A stretch of 40,410 nt of DNA from Acidimicrobiales bacterium (GTDB lineage Bacteria > Actinomycetota > Acidimicrobiia > Acidimicrobiales > JABEUL01), in assembly GCA_027371755.1 (NCBI GenBank), contig DAHXLF010000005.1:1-40410 (forward strand). The letters are read 5' to 3'. Under the pieces are notes generated by a model. The model was not told the origin of the DNA and ran no database searches. It saw only the letters and a program-made list of their open reading frames with translations. The position numbers and the translations under genes are program-made. This document shows, one piece after another, positions 1 through 8,076 of the stretch (position 1 is its first letter; every line of letters starts with the position of its first letter).

Positions 1-1381
1 CTACTCATTGGCGGGCAAGCGCGTCCATGGGTTCAACGCACTGTTCGCAACTGCTTCAATCGACGCGGCAAAACGATACTATTCAGAGTTTTCTGACCAG
101 CAGAGAGACTTGCCGTCCGATCGCAAGCTCAAGATTGGAATCATCTATTCATACGTCCCCAACGAAGACGTCGGGGACGACTATCTCGATGAAGAGGGCT
201 TCGAGACCAACGCGCTTGACAAACCATCGCGTGACTTTCTTGACGATGCAGTCAAGGAGTACAATACTATCTTTGGCACAAGTTTCGACACTTCTTCGGA
301 CAAGTTCCAGAACTATTACAAAGATCTGTCGCTTCGACTGAAGAACCGAGAGATCGACCTTGTCATTGTCGTAAACATGTTTCTCACTGGCTTCGATGCT
401 ACAACCTTGAACACGCTTTTTGCTGACAAACGCTTTGTCAATCACGGGCTCCTCCAGGCCTACTCACGCACCAACCGTATTCTGAATTCAGTGAAGAATT
501 ACGGGAATATCGTCTCCTTTCGTGACTTAGAAAAAGAGACCAATAATGCCATCGCCTTGTTTGGGAACAAAGATGCCCGTGGCGTTGTTCTGCTCAAGCC
601 TTACAGCGACTACTTCGTCGAGTACGACGACCGTACCCAAGAGCTACTCACAAAGTACCCCCTTGGTGAGCTAATTATCGGCGAAGAGGCACAGAAAGAT
701 TTCATTTCGCTCTTCGGTGCAATTCTTCGCCTACAGAATATCCTGACCTGCTTCGACGAGTTCGCTGGCAACGAGATTCTGACCGACCGGCAAAGTCAGG
801 AGTACCGCGGTGTGTATATCAATCTCTATGGCAACTTCAGGCGAACAAGTGACAGCGAAAAGGAGTCAATTAACGACGACATCATTTTTGAGATTGAGCT
901 CATCAAACAGGTCGAGATCAACGTTGACTATATTCTTATGCTCGTGAAGAAATGGCGTGAAACCTGTGGAGACGGTGCAGATCAGGAACTGGAAACTATC
1001 ACGCATATCCAGCGCGCGATCGACTCCGGTCTTTCTTTACGCAATAAAAAGGATCTCATTATGGCATTCGTTAATTCAGTTACCGCCAGTGATAAAATTG
1101 ATGAGGAGTGGCGCGCGTTTATCATTGCCAAACGAATCGCAGAACTTGACGCGATCATCGCCGAAGAAGAATTAAGTCCAGACGAGACTAGGAAGTTTAT
1201 CGAGCGTGCTTTTCGTGACGGCGCCATTCCAACCACTGGAACTTCCGTCACAAAGATCCTCCCGGCAATCTCACGCTTCTCCTCCGACGGCAGTCACAGC
1301 GTGAAGAAACGGCATGTACTCTCACGACTAAGGGAATTCTTTGACCGCTTCTTAGGACTAGGTGTTGACGGAGGTGAATAG
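1..1381 (+). CDS. hsdR: Type I restriction enzyme R subunit (HsdR), C-terminal part, cut by window edge
   Basis: The reading frame is open to the left edge, so the start lies outside the window; the TTG at base 8 is not a likely start. HsdR is the ATP-dependent translocase and endonuclease subunit of type I restriction systems, working with HsdM and HsdS. What is visible is the end of the second RecA-like helicase domain: a motif V region (VVNMFLTGFDATTLNTLF) and a motif VI region (QAYSRTNRIL), followed by FRDLEKETNNAIALFG and a long helical C-terminal domain typical of the EcoR124-like group. It ends normally at TAG. No hsdM or hsdS is in the window, so they would lie to the left if present. 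Base composition is clearly more GC-rich than the genes that follow, which fits horizontal acquisition. It converges on the ROK kinase gene. I am confident of the family but cannot tell whether the whole subunit is intact. Confidence 0.92.
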   Translation, partial: YSLAGKRVHGFNALFATASIDAAKRYYSEFSDQQRDLPSDRKLKIGIIYSYVPNEDVGDDYLDEEGFETNALDKPSRDFLDDAVKEYNTIFGTSFDTSSDKFQNYYKDLSLRLKNREIDLVIVVNMFLTGFDATTLNTLFADKRFVNHGLLQAYSRTNRILNSVKNYGNIVSFRDLEKETNNAIALFGNKDARGVVLLKPYSDYFVEYDDRTQELLTKYPLGELIIGEEAQKDFISLFGAILRLQNILTCFDEFAGNEILTDRQSQEYRGVYINLYGNFRRTSDSEKESINDDIIFEIELIKQVEINVDYILMLVKKWRETCGDGADQELETITHIQRAIDSGLSLRNKKDLIMAFVNSVTASDKIDEEWRAFIIAKRIAELDAIIAEEELSPDETRKFIERAFRDGAIPTTGTSVTKILPAISRFSSDGSHSVKKRHVLSRLREFFDRFLGLGVDGGE

Positions 1382-1567
1382 TGACAAATTATCTTATAAG
1401 TTTGACAAAACTTCGATTTGAATAATATATATCAACTTTTTGCTAGTACACCTTTGCTTTAAAATATTTTCGATCATTTATTATGACAAACGATACATCG
1501 CAAAATGCCAACATTGGGCCTGTAATCTTTCGCTATTTTACCTTGGTTCAATTTAGCCTAGGCTAAT

Positions 1568-2458
1568 TCAAAACTCAATAATATGTAGATGTGATAAACC
1601 AACAGCAGCGGCACCCAGGATAGGTCCCCTGTCACTTAATATTGAAGGTTGTATGATGGCCCCTCTGGTGAAGTCAAGCCGACAAATCCTGTCGATTTCT
1701 TTTTGGGCCGATTGGAAAAATATATCTTTGTACCCTAGGGCAACCGACCCAGCTACAAATGCCCGATCAATATCAAGCAAATTAAAAACCGAACCGACCG
1801 CTTTGCCAACAAGTTTACCCGTTCGAACCTTAATATTAGTCGATGCATTTTTTGGCGAAACTCCGTAGATTTTTTGAATAGCCGTTCCCGATGCCTCCGC
1901 TTCAAGACACCCTCGTGCGGAACAGCCGCATCTATGACCGTTGCTCACGACATTGACATGACCAATATGTCCGCAGTTGCCTTTGTCTCCGCCCAAAATT
2001 CTGTTCTCAAGAAAAATTCCCCCTCCTATGCCGGTAGAGACCACCATGGAAATAAAATTGTTTAAGCCACCAGCGGCGCCCAACCATTTTTCAGCCAGAG
2101 TTAAGGCTTTTGCATCGTTGTCAATATATACATCGAGGTTTAAATCTTGTTGAAGCTTCGAAACCAACGGGAAGTCTCTAAAGGCACTTATATTAACGGG
2201 TGAGACCTCTCCTTTGGTTAAATCCATCGGCCCTCCGCATCCAATCGAACCAAATTTTACCTTTAAGTTAGGTGAGATATTTTTAAGGATATCGGTTGCT
2301 CCTGTCTTGATCGCGCCGTATAACCGTTCTGTGGTTACCATATTTGGAGTTTTATATTTTTGCGAAGCATGGATCGTGCCATCGTAACCAACAACGGCCA
2401 CCTCAAATTTAGTGCCACCTATATCTATGGCTAAAACTGCGTTATTAGAAAACTTCAT
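1568..2458 (-). CDS. ROK family sugar kinase (glucokinase-like)
   Basis: A 296-residue ROK protein, normal length for a bacterial ROK glucokinase or N-acetylhexosamine kinase. It carries the N-terminal phosphate-binding motif AIDIGGTK (about residues 10-17), the catalytic Asp in YIDNDAKAL (about 111-119), the glycine loop STGIGGGIF, and the ROK zinc cluster GHRCGCSARGCLEAEASG (three Cys plus an upstream His in GHIGH). No N-terminal helix-turn-helix is present, so it is a kinase and not a ROK repressor. It likely phosphorylates a cytosolic hexose at the expense of ATP; the sugar cannot be decided, and polyphosphate glucokinase is another option. The ATG has a GAAGAG-like sequence 5 nt upstream. 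It stands alone, convergent with hsdR and followed on its 5' side by a 560-bp gap. In many actinobacteria mraZ would be near DUF3040; it is not seen here. Confidence 0.9.
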   Translation of the reverse strand: MKFSNNAVLAIDIGGTKFEVAVVGYDGTIHASQKYKTPNMVTTERLYGAIKTGATDILKNISPNLKVKFGSIGCGGPMDLTKGEVSPVNISAFRDFPLVSKLQQDLNLDVYIDNDAKALTLAEKWLGAAGGLNNFISMVVSTGIGGGIFLENRILGGDKGNCGHIGHVNVVSNGHRCGCSARGCLEAEASGTAIQKIYGVSPKNASTNIKVRTGKLVGKAVGSVFNLLDIDRAFVAGSVALGYKDIFFQSAQKEIDRICRLDFTRGAIIQPSILSDRGPILGAAAVGLSHLHIIEF

Positions 2459-3019
2459 CTGAACTCTTCATCATTAATTCTGCAGGTGTGAATATTGCAT
2501 TTATTGGATACTTAATAGTTAAGTTGACTTTACAACACTACTTGATTAAGAAGTAGCATAGTTGATTAAGAAGTAGCATAGTTGATTAGAAGTAGCATAG
2601 TTAGATAAATATCCAATATTAAATCATGATTAATTCAACTACATGAAATATGCCACACATTTAATACAAAAGTCAAAACCATACCGAAAATTTGTATACC
2701 TTCAAATTTAATAAGGATTTAGCGAACACTTGCAACAACGAGCCGATCAAATTTAGCACAGCCAAATTTATAACCGGTGGAAACTTTTAAATCATAGATT
2801 TAAAATCCCATTTAACAATTCGAACAAAAATATTCTAAAATTGCCATTAGGCCTCGCTCCAACTCTATAAGTTATATCAGCAACTGTGACGGCTTAAATA
2901 ACAAAAATTCACTCTGATAAGTTCAATAAGCCCTCAACGATTCATTATTTTGAGCCTCTGAGAAATTTGAGTATCTGAAAATAGTTCGAAATTTATTGTT
3001 TCGAAAAAATCGCAGCAGA
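2459..3019. other. 561-bp non-coding gap with a tandem repeat
   Basis: No convincing ORF, RNA gene or terminator is seen on either strand. The only clear structure is the roughly 20-bp tandem repeat at 2541-2599, about 80 bp upstream of the ROK kinase start. The rest is AT-rich. Confidence 0.6.
2541..2599. repeat. Tandem repeat, about 20 bp x 3
   Basis: The unit (c/g)TTGATTAAGAAGTAGCATA occurs at 2541-2560 and 2561-2580, and a 19-bp copy lacking one A at 2581-2599. It lies in the upstream region of the ROK kinase gene. The copies are nearly identical, so the duplication is recent. No spacer structure is present, so this is not a CRISPR array. Confidence 0.9.
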
Positions 3020-3394
3020 TTAATCTTCCCTGTTAAACTTATCCCTAAATTTATGTCTCATTTCATTAACAGCGTCAGGAAGCCCTGAGTTCTTAATGGT
3101 TTTATTTGCATCGTACCAACTTGCGTTACCGATCCGTTTGAGGTTTCGTTCAATAAAAAGAGCAGATCCAAACATAATTGCAAATCCGACAAAAGAAAGC
3201 GGAATCGAACGAGAGAGCATAAATATTAAATCTGCCAACCCGACAAGCACACCGAATACTCCAAGCAGCGTAGATTTACCTGCATATTTATATACGGAAC
3301 TTGAAGTGACTTTATCGACAAGCTCTTTGTCTTGCGCATAAAGCCTTTGCTCCATTTCATGCAATATTCTTTGTTCTTCTTCGGATAATGGCAT
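3020..3394 (-). CDS. DUF3040 family small membrane protein
   Basis: A 124-residue actinobacterial protein with the DUF3040 signature at its N terminus (MPLSEEEQRILHEMEQRLYAQD). Two hydrophobic stretches follow (about residues 40-60 and 65-82), split by a short polar turn, then a charged C-terminal tail. Function is unknown in the family. Its place next to dinB matches the usual actinobacterial order dinB-DUF3040-mraZ, except that no mraZ follows here. A TATAAT hexamer (3406-3411, minus strand) sits 11 nt before the ATG and there is no Shine-Dalgarno, so the transcript is probably nearly leaderless. A long A-rich tract on the coding strand lies just upstream. Confidence 0.88.
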   Translation of the reverse strand: MPLSEEEQRILHEMEQRLYAQDKELVDKVTSSSVYKYAGKSTLLGVFGVLVGLADLIFMLSRSIPLSFVGFAIMFGSALFIERNLKRIGNASWYDANKTIKNSGLPDAVNEMRHKFRDKFNRED

Positions 3395-3903
3395 ACTTTA
3401 CTTAAATTATACTTTATTTTTTTTATTCTTTTATTTCCAAATTTTATTTTTTTTTATTTTTTTGGATTTTTTAATTAACTTTTCTTCCGTATAAACATCT
3501 ACGTATATTATTTTATTAAGATTCAGTCTATAATATTCGGAAAATTAAGACCCAATCTTAATAGCATAAATTGGTCCTATTTCGTCACAAAAGGCCACGA
3601 AAAACGAAGAAACCACCGTAGTGGACTCTGCCAATTCGTCTTGAACTTTACCCTTCATGTTTTTAGCTTAGTTCAGTCTGGACCGTCAGTCAATACCATT
3701 AAAGGCTAATAGATTTTATTAAAACTCCTCATAATTCAAATTTTCCGAGCTTAACCCAACTCCTTGACGCAACGGGAGAATCAATTACCGTTGAACTGTT
3801 TACACAATCTTTCTCATAGTCCCCCACACACTCTGCCAGGTTCATACGTACAATACAGCACAACACCAACGAATACTATTACGTGCAAGACTGACAACAG
3901 TTA
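3395..3903. other. 509-bp non-coding gap between DUF3040 and dinB
   Basis: The first 80 bp are a T-rich tract on the plus strand. Further right is an imperfect hairpin (gaccCaat ... attggtc near 3550-3585). I see no ORF with a ribosome binding site and no RNA gene. The gap separates dinB from DUF3040, which therefore probably has its own promoter. Confidence 0.5.
3406..3411 (-). promoter_or_regulatory. Putative -10 box of the DUF3040 gene
   Basis: TATAAT on the minus strand lies 11 nt upstream of the ATG, giving a leader of about 4-6 nt. The DNA beyond it (about 3412-3475) is an almost pure A/T tract, A-rich on the coding strand, which could act as an UP-like element. No -35 match is seen. 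Confidence 0.45.
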
Positions 3904-5157
3904 TTAGCCCCATTGAGCCTCTCCCCGCTTTTTTGTCACAAGTTTGCCCTCTTTAATCAAACTGGCCGATCCTATGGAATCTAACCCAAAACGATCTTTT
4001 ACATTGTACAACACTTCGGTTATTTTGCTCAAAGCGGTCTGTTCGAATAAGTTTTGCTGCGACAATATTTCTGGTTCGTTTAGATTAGTTAGTCCCAATC
4101 CAAAAAGCCTTATCGGCGTATTGAGAATACCGTCTACCGACATTGAGTTAAAGTATTGCTCTGTAACGACTCTCTTGGCGCCCTCCAATATCTTAAAGAT
4201 GTCATCCGTAGGCTTAGCCATCGTATTGGATCTGGTTATAATCTTGAAATCTTTGTCTTTAATTTTTACGACAATTGTCCTTGCCGTTAAATTATTTGCT
4301 TTAAGCCGAACAGTTAGATTGTCAGCCAATTTCGGTATTTCATTTAAAATCTGTTCGCAACGGGTAAGGTCAGTTTCATATGTAGTCTCAATTGAAATTG
4401 ATTTTGGGACGGATTCAACTTCAACGGATCTTTCGTCTCTGGCATTTAAAACATCTTGAAGCCATTTTGCCCCCGAAGGTTTAAGAATTGACTCCAGAAA
4501 TTCTTTCGTTACTTTATTAACATCACCAACTTTTAAAATTCCGTAAGAATTTAATTTGGCCACCGTCTTGGGACCGATACCCCATATCTCTTTTAATTCA
4601 AGATTTGACATAAACACAAGCTCGTCACCCGGCGGTACCTCAAAAATTCTGCTACCTCTTAAAACAATTTGATTGGGCATGGTAACTTTAGGTTTTGCTT
4701 TTTTTGAGGCTATTTTTGCTACCAGCTTAGAGGTTCCTATACCGACACAACAATCCAGGTCTAAGGATGTCTTCACTGAAGCAATAATTGAATTTGCAAT
4801 TTGTATATTTGAACCAAATATTTTATGTCCGTGAGTGACATCCAAAAAAGCTTCATCTAAGGATACGAATTCAACATAAGGGCTATAAGATTGCAGAATT
4901 TCGGCAAGCTGTTTACTGATCTGAGCATAACGGTTATATCTCCCAGATAGAAATACGGCCTGAGGACTAAGTTTCTTAGCCATCAGTATCGACATACCAG
5001 ATTTAACTCCATACGCTCGTGCTTCATAGGTACAAGCTGCCACAACTCCGCGACTGGAAAGCCCCCCCACAACCACCGGTTTGCCCTTTAACTCAGGATT
5101 ATCCTTTACCTCCACAGATGCAAAAAACGCATCCATATCAACGTGCAAGATATCCAT
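3904..5157 (-). CDS. dinB: DNA polymerase IV (DinB, Y family)
   Basis: A 417-residue Y-family translesion polymerase, normal length. It copies damaged DNA with low fidelity in the cytosol. The catalytic acidic residues are visible: D7 and D9 in HVDMDAFFASVE and D101/E102 in SLDEAFLDV. The fingers region CTYEARAYGVKSGM and the helix-hairpin-helix ELKEIWGIGPKTVAKL follow, then the little-finger domain. A clamp-binding motif QQNLF lies near the C terminus. The ATG is only 2 nt after the stop of the PIG-L gene, so translation is probably coupled. It is the last gene of the leftward run LysM > nrdR > PIG-L > dinB, whose upstream region carries LexA operators, so SOS induction through the operon is likely although no box lies directly before dinB. 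Confidence 0.96.
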   Translation of the reverse strand: MDILHVDMDAFFASVEVKDNPELKGKPVVVGGLSSRGVVAACTYEARAYGVKSGMSILMAKKLSPQAVFLSGRYNRYAQISKQLAEILQSYSPYVEFVSLDEAFLDVTHGHKIFGSNIQIANSIIASVKTSLDLDCCVGIGTSKLVAKIASKKAKPKVTMPNQIVLRGSRIFEVPPGDELVFMSNLELKEIWGIGPKTVAKLNSYGILKVGDVNKVTKEFLESILKPSGAKWLQDVLNARDERSVEVESVPKSISIETTYETDLTRCEQILNEIPKLADNLTVRLKANNLTARTIVVKIKDKDFKIITRSNTMAKPTDDIFKILEGAKRVVTEQYFNSMSVDGILNTPIRLFGLGLTNLNEPEILSQQNLFEQTALSKITEVLYNVKDRFGLDSIGSASLIKEGKLVTKKRGEAQWG

Positions 5158-5159
5158 GT

Positions 5160-5882
5160 TTAATAATCTGAGCTGTTCAAAACTATTCTTCTAAAATTTT
5201 CGGCATAAGCTATATCTCCCAACTTACCGTCTCTTTGAGCACTTTTTCGTAAAAATTCAGAGATATACGATGCGTCATTTTTAACACGAGACTCGTATGC
5301 CAATACTGCCTTAATTTTTTGATCTATTCCGTCTGAAACGTCTACTGCAGTATCGGGATGTAAGGTTCCGCTAAGCAATACAGTAGGGACCTGGTACGGT
5401 TCTCCGGCTTCCCTATGATAAAAGGGCATGGCCGCTTCGGGAGAGATACAATCCATAACTGCAAGCCCGGTAGTTCTGTGATCACGATGATTATAGTAGT
5501 TGCCAGGAAAAAAGACCGCAGTAGGGTCCGGACAAATTACCACATTCGGCCTAAAGGATCTTATCTGTTTTACAATCTTAAACCTAAGATCTTCGGTTTC
5601 AGAAATCTCGCCATCTGGAATCATGTAACTTTCAACCGAATCAATGCCTAAATGTAAGGCTGCGTTGTTAGCTTCAAATTGTCTTATTTCGGCAACCCGG
5701 CTCGGCTCTAAAGACATATCAAAACTTCCTTTGTCACCCGCGGCAAGGTATATCAATTTGACGCTGGAGCCGTTTTTGGCAAAAGTTGCCAACGTTCCAC
5801 CACAGGCAGTCTCGGCATCGTCAGGATGAGCAAATATGGCCAAAACCCTCGTAGGTAAATCTTTAAAAATCCCCACCATCAT
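5160..5882 (-). CDS. PIG-L/LmbE family zinc deacetylase
   Basis: A 240-residue protein of the PIG-L fold, which removes N-acetyl groups from GlcNAc-type conjugates. The zinc site is intact: AHPDDAE (H19, D21, D22) and the HxxH of YNHRDHR (H132, H135). The motif around RQFEANNAALHLG is also typical. MshB and Mca, which act in mycothiol synthesis and mycothiol-conjugate cleavage, belong to this family; this protein is shorter than both, so I would not assign either role. The gene starts 22 nt after nrdR and ends 2 nt before dinB, so it sits inside the SOS-linked operon. The start is one of two adjacent ATGs, with only a weak GGAT-like ribosome site. Confidence 0.9.
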   Translation of the reverse strand: MMVGIFKDLPTRVLAIFAHPDDAETACGGTLATFAKNGSSVKLIYLAAGDKGSFDMSLEPSRVAEIRQFEANNAALHLGIDSVESYMIPDGEISETEDLRFKIVKQIRSFRPNVVICPDPTAVFFPGNYYNHRDHRTTGLAVMDCISPEAAMPFYHREAGEPYQVPTVLLSGTLHPDTAVDVSDGIDQKIKAVLAYESRVKNDASYISEFLRKSAQRDGKLGDIAYAENFRRIVLNSSDY

Positions 5883-5904
5883 TCGACCGATCCAAGGCTA
5901 AACG

Positions 5905-6342
5905 TCAAAGGTTCGACAACTCCTTGTTGAAATCTTCAAGATCGTTAAATCCTTTGTATACGCTTACAAACCTCATGTACGACACGTTATCTAACTCTTT
6001 CAGTTTAGAAAGTATCAATTCACCGATCTGTTTTGTCTGAGCAATAAAACTTTCGGCAAAAATTTGATCTTCAATGTCTTGGACAATCACTTTAATCGTC
6101 AAATCATTTATGGGACGATTTTTACAGGCTGCAGTTATGCCAGCCACCATCTTGTCTTCGTTAAACAACTCTTTGTCCCCAGATCGCTTTACGACCTGAA
6201 ATTGCGGTTGCAAATATTCATAAGTCGTAAATCTAAAATGACACTTCATACATTCCCTGCGACGTCTAATTCCCGACCCATTTTTAATGGATCGGGAATC
6301 AATCACTTTATCTTGATCTTGGTTGCACGTAGGACATCGCAT
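5905..6342 (-). CDS. nrdR: Transcriptional repressor NrdR
   Basis: A 145-residue protein, close to the usual length. The N-terminal zinc ribbon has C3, C6, C31 and C34 (RCPTCNQDQD; RRECMKCHFRFTTYE), and an ATP-cone domain fills most of the rest, with the typical VVKRSGDKELFNEDKM. NrdR senses ATP/dATP and represses ribonucleotide reductase operons by binding NrdR boxes. No nrd gene is in this window, so its targets are elsewhere. It lies 30 bp downstream of the LysM gene and 22 bp upstream of the PIG-L gene; the lexA / LysM / nrdR order is conserved in actinobacteria such as mycobacteria. Confidence 0.96.
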   Translation of the reverse strand: MRCPTCNQDQDKVIDSRSIKNGSGIRRRRECMKCHFRFTTYEYLQPQFQVVKRSGDKELFNEDKMVAGITAACKNRPINDLTIKVIVQDIEDQIFAESFIAQTKQIGELILSKLKELDNVSYMRFVSVYKGFNDLEDFNKELSNL

Positions 6343-6372
6343 ATATCTGATATTCTAATACATTGTTATCTG

Positions 6373-7014
6373 CTATTGCCTTATAACGATCTTTTCTCCC
6401 ACATACAGAGCTGACGAATTCGTCTGGGCATTAATCTGAGCGATCAGCGCCTGAGGATTCGTCGGATCCAATTTAGCCGCCAACGATGCGGCGGTCTGCC
6501 CCTTACCTACGGTAATTACGGTAGATGACACATTATGTGGTGTAGTCGACTTAAAGAAACTATGAAACGCAATGCTAGGACCAAACAGGAGTACAAACAT
6601 AAATATAGTTAATAAAACCACCTTAGCAACCTTTGTTTTTAAGCATCTTGCAACTGACCCATAAAGCTCTTTTGTTTCACTAACATAACCAGAAGCAACC
6701 TTAGAATTCTTCACGACAGTTTTTGAAATTAGTTTAGGACTCGAAGTTTTATGTGAACTTCGCACGTAGGTATCGTTTATAGGTACAATTTTTTTTGCGG
6801 AGACCGTGTTAACCTTGGCTGAGAATGTTGATGAGATACGATCTTCAGCCGAAGACCTTTCAAGATCGTCGGTTTGATTATCTAAAGCAAGAGCTCCGTC
6901 ACAAAAATCATTAAAATCCGCATATGATTCGGATACCAACCGAGGAAGGGGTCTCTTACGCAGAACAACTTTCCTGTTAGCGCTATTTGTTTGACGGTAA
7001 TTCGTTTGGTCCAT
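6373..7014 (-). CDS. LysM-domain membrane protein, probable SOS division suppressor (ChiZ/YneA/DivS position)
   Basis: About 213 residues. A long, basic, low-complexity cytosolic N-terminal region is followed by a membrane helix (about VVLLTIFMFVLLFGPSIAF) and a C-terminal LysM-like domain (VITVGKGQTAASLAAKLD ... YVGEKIVIRQ) expected outside the membrane. In Mycobacterium tuberculosis the LysM protein at this place (ChiZ), and in Bacillus the YneA protein beside lexA, are SOS-induced division inhibitors; I infer the same role from position and architecture. The ORF track starts at 7026, but ATGGAG there provides a GGAG 6 nt before the next ATG at 7014, so I choose 7014. It diverges from lexA over a gap with two LexA boxes and heads a four-gene run ending in dinB. 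Confidence 0.82.
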   Translation of the reverse strand: MDQTNYRQTNSANRKVVLRKRPLPRLVSESYADFNDFCDGALALDNQTDDLERSSAEDRISSTFSAKVNTVSAKKIVPINDTYVRSSHKTSSPKLISKTVVKNSKVASGYVSETKELYGSVARCLKTKVAKVVLLTIFMFVLLFGPSIAFHSFFKSTTPHNVSSTVITVGKGQTAASLAAKLDPTNPQALIAQINAQTNSSALYVGEKIVIRQ

Positions 7015-7132
7015 AATCTTCTCCATTCCGCTTTAAATTCTGCCGTTATAGTTTTTAAACTGTTCCTGTTTTTAAACCTATTAATTAGATATTCTCCGTA
7101 TAATAATTTCTAAACAATTACTTTTAAGTACT

Positions 7133-7146
7133 CGTACATATGTTCT
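7133..7146. promoter_or_regulatory. LexA operator (SOS box) 1
   Basis: CGTACATATGTTCT matches the CGAACATATGTTCG-type SOS box with an intact ACATATGT core. It lies about 120 bp upstream of the LysM gene in the divergent gap, 57 bp from the second box, and would serve the leftward operon. Confidence 0.75.
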
Positions 7147-7189
7147 GATATTAGCTTAACACCAAACTGTTACATTTTGTGGATTTTTT

Positions 7190-7203
7190 CGTACATATGT
7201 TTG
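7190..7203. promoter_or_regulatory. LexA operator (SOS box) 2
   Basis: CGTACATATGTTTG shares its first 12 bases with box 1. It overlaps the proposed -35 region of lexA, the usual layout for autorepression. Confidence 0.75.
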
Positions 7204-7229
7204 CTTTTTTTATTTTCTTGCGCTAAAAT
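7201..7229 (+). promoter_or_regulatory. Putative lexA promoter
   Basis: TTGCTT (7201-7206), a 17-bp spacer and TAAAAT (7224-7229) give a plausible sigma-A type promoter about 50 bp before the lexA start. SOS box 2 covers the -35. The lexA start itself is fixed by AAGGAG at 7264-7269, 8 nt before the ATG. Confidence 0.4.
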
Positions 7230-7277
7230 TGAAATAATTCGATCTTAATAAGTTGAATAACATAAGGAGCCAGGCTA

Positions 7278-7955
7278 ATGGATGACAAAATACTTACTAA
7301 AAAACGACTCGAAATTCTTACCTATATTGAATCATGCGTTAGAGACAAAGGTTTTCCGCCATCAGTGCGTGAAATTGCCCAATCAGTCAATCTGTCGTCG
7401 GCATCATCAGTCCACTCGCATTTAAACACGCTAGTAAACGGGGGTTTTCTTATCAGAGACCCCGCCAAACCCAGAGCAATTAGGGTCAATATGAGCGGTA
7501 ACGCGCATATGCCAGCTTCGGACAAATCAAATTCGGCTACGTCCAAAACTACTGTCGAGAACGATGCAAAGATTTTACAAGTTCCCGTATTGGGGTCGGT
7601 AGCTGCGGGCACCGGAGTTTTGGCCGAGCAGAACATCGAAGAATACTTAGACATCTCAACGTCGTTATTGGGGAGCGGGTCTTTTTTTGGGCTTCACGTC
7701 AGAGGCGAATCAATGATAAATGCAGGAATATTTAATGATGATCTGTTGATTTGCAGATCACAAAATACCGCCGAAATCGGTCAGATAGTCGTAGCGGGAA
7801 TTAACGAAGACGAAGCAACGGTAAAGTACTACCATCGTGACAAAACTGACATATTACTCAAGCCGGCAAACGATAACTTCAAAGCCATTAAAGCTAAAGA
7901 AGACGAAGTCACTATCTTTGGTAAAGCCGTTACCGTTATAAGATCTTTGAATTAA
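7278..7955 (+). CDS. lexA: SOS repressor LexA
   Basis: A 225-residue LexA, normal length. The N-terminal winged helix-turn-helix (about residues 8-70, PPSVREIAQSVNLSSASSVHSHL) binds operator DNA. A linker follows, then the S24 self-cleavage domain. The scissile Ala-Gly is visible at 110-111 (GSVAAGTGV), the catalytic Ser is S145 (GESMINAGIFNDD) and the Lys is K183 (ATVKYY). RecA-stimulated autocleavage lifts repression of SOS genes. Two SOS boxes upstream imply autoregulation and control of the divergent LysM-nrdR-PIG-L-dinB run. Its 3' end converges with the large secreted protein gene. Confidence 0.97.
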   Translation: MDDKILTKKRLEILTYIESCVRDKGFPPSVREIAQSVNLSSASSVHSHLNTLVNGGFLIRDPAKPRAIRVNMSGNAHMPASDKSNSATSKTTVENDAKILQVPVLGSVAAGTGVLAEQNIEEYLDISTSLLGSGSFFGLHVRGESMINAGIFNDDLLICRSQNTAEIGQIVVAGINEDEATVKYYHRDKTDILLKPANDNFKAIKAKEDEVTIFGKAVTVIRSLN

Positions 7956-8040
7956 TCTTCTTTTTTTTAAATAATCTTTAAACAGCGATCTGGCGATAAA
8001 GCGGTAACGATTAAATTGTAAGAGATTCCAGATGTGATAG

Positions 8041-8076
8041 CTGGATTTAAACAATCGGCTGGATTTAAACAATCGG
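8041..8076. repeat. Perfect tandem duplication, 18 bp x 2
   Basis: CTGGATTTAAACAATCGG occurs at 8041-8058 and again at 8059-8076 with no mismatch. It ends exactly at the stop codon of the leftward secreted-protein gene (8077). Confidence 0.95.

Noticed and set aside
2541-2599. CRISPR-like direct repeats
   Set aside because: Copies are head-to-tail with no spacers; simple tandem duplication. No cas genes are in the window.
7928-8009. CGTTACCG/CGGTAACG inverted repeat around the lexA stop as a terminator
   Set aside because: The loop would be about 66 nt, one arm is inside lexA coding sequence, and no T-run follows.
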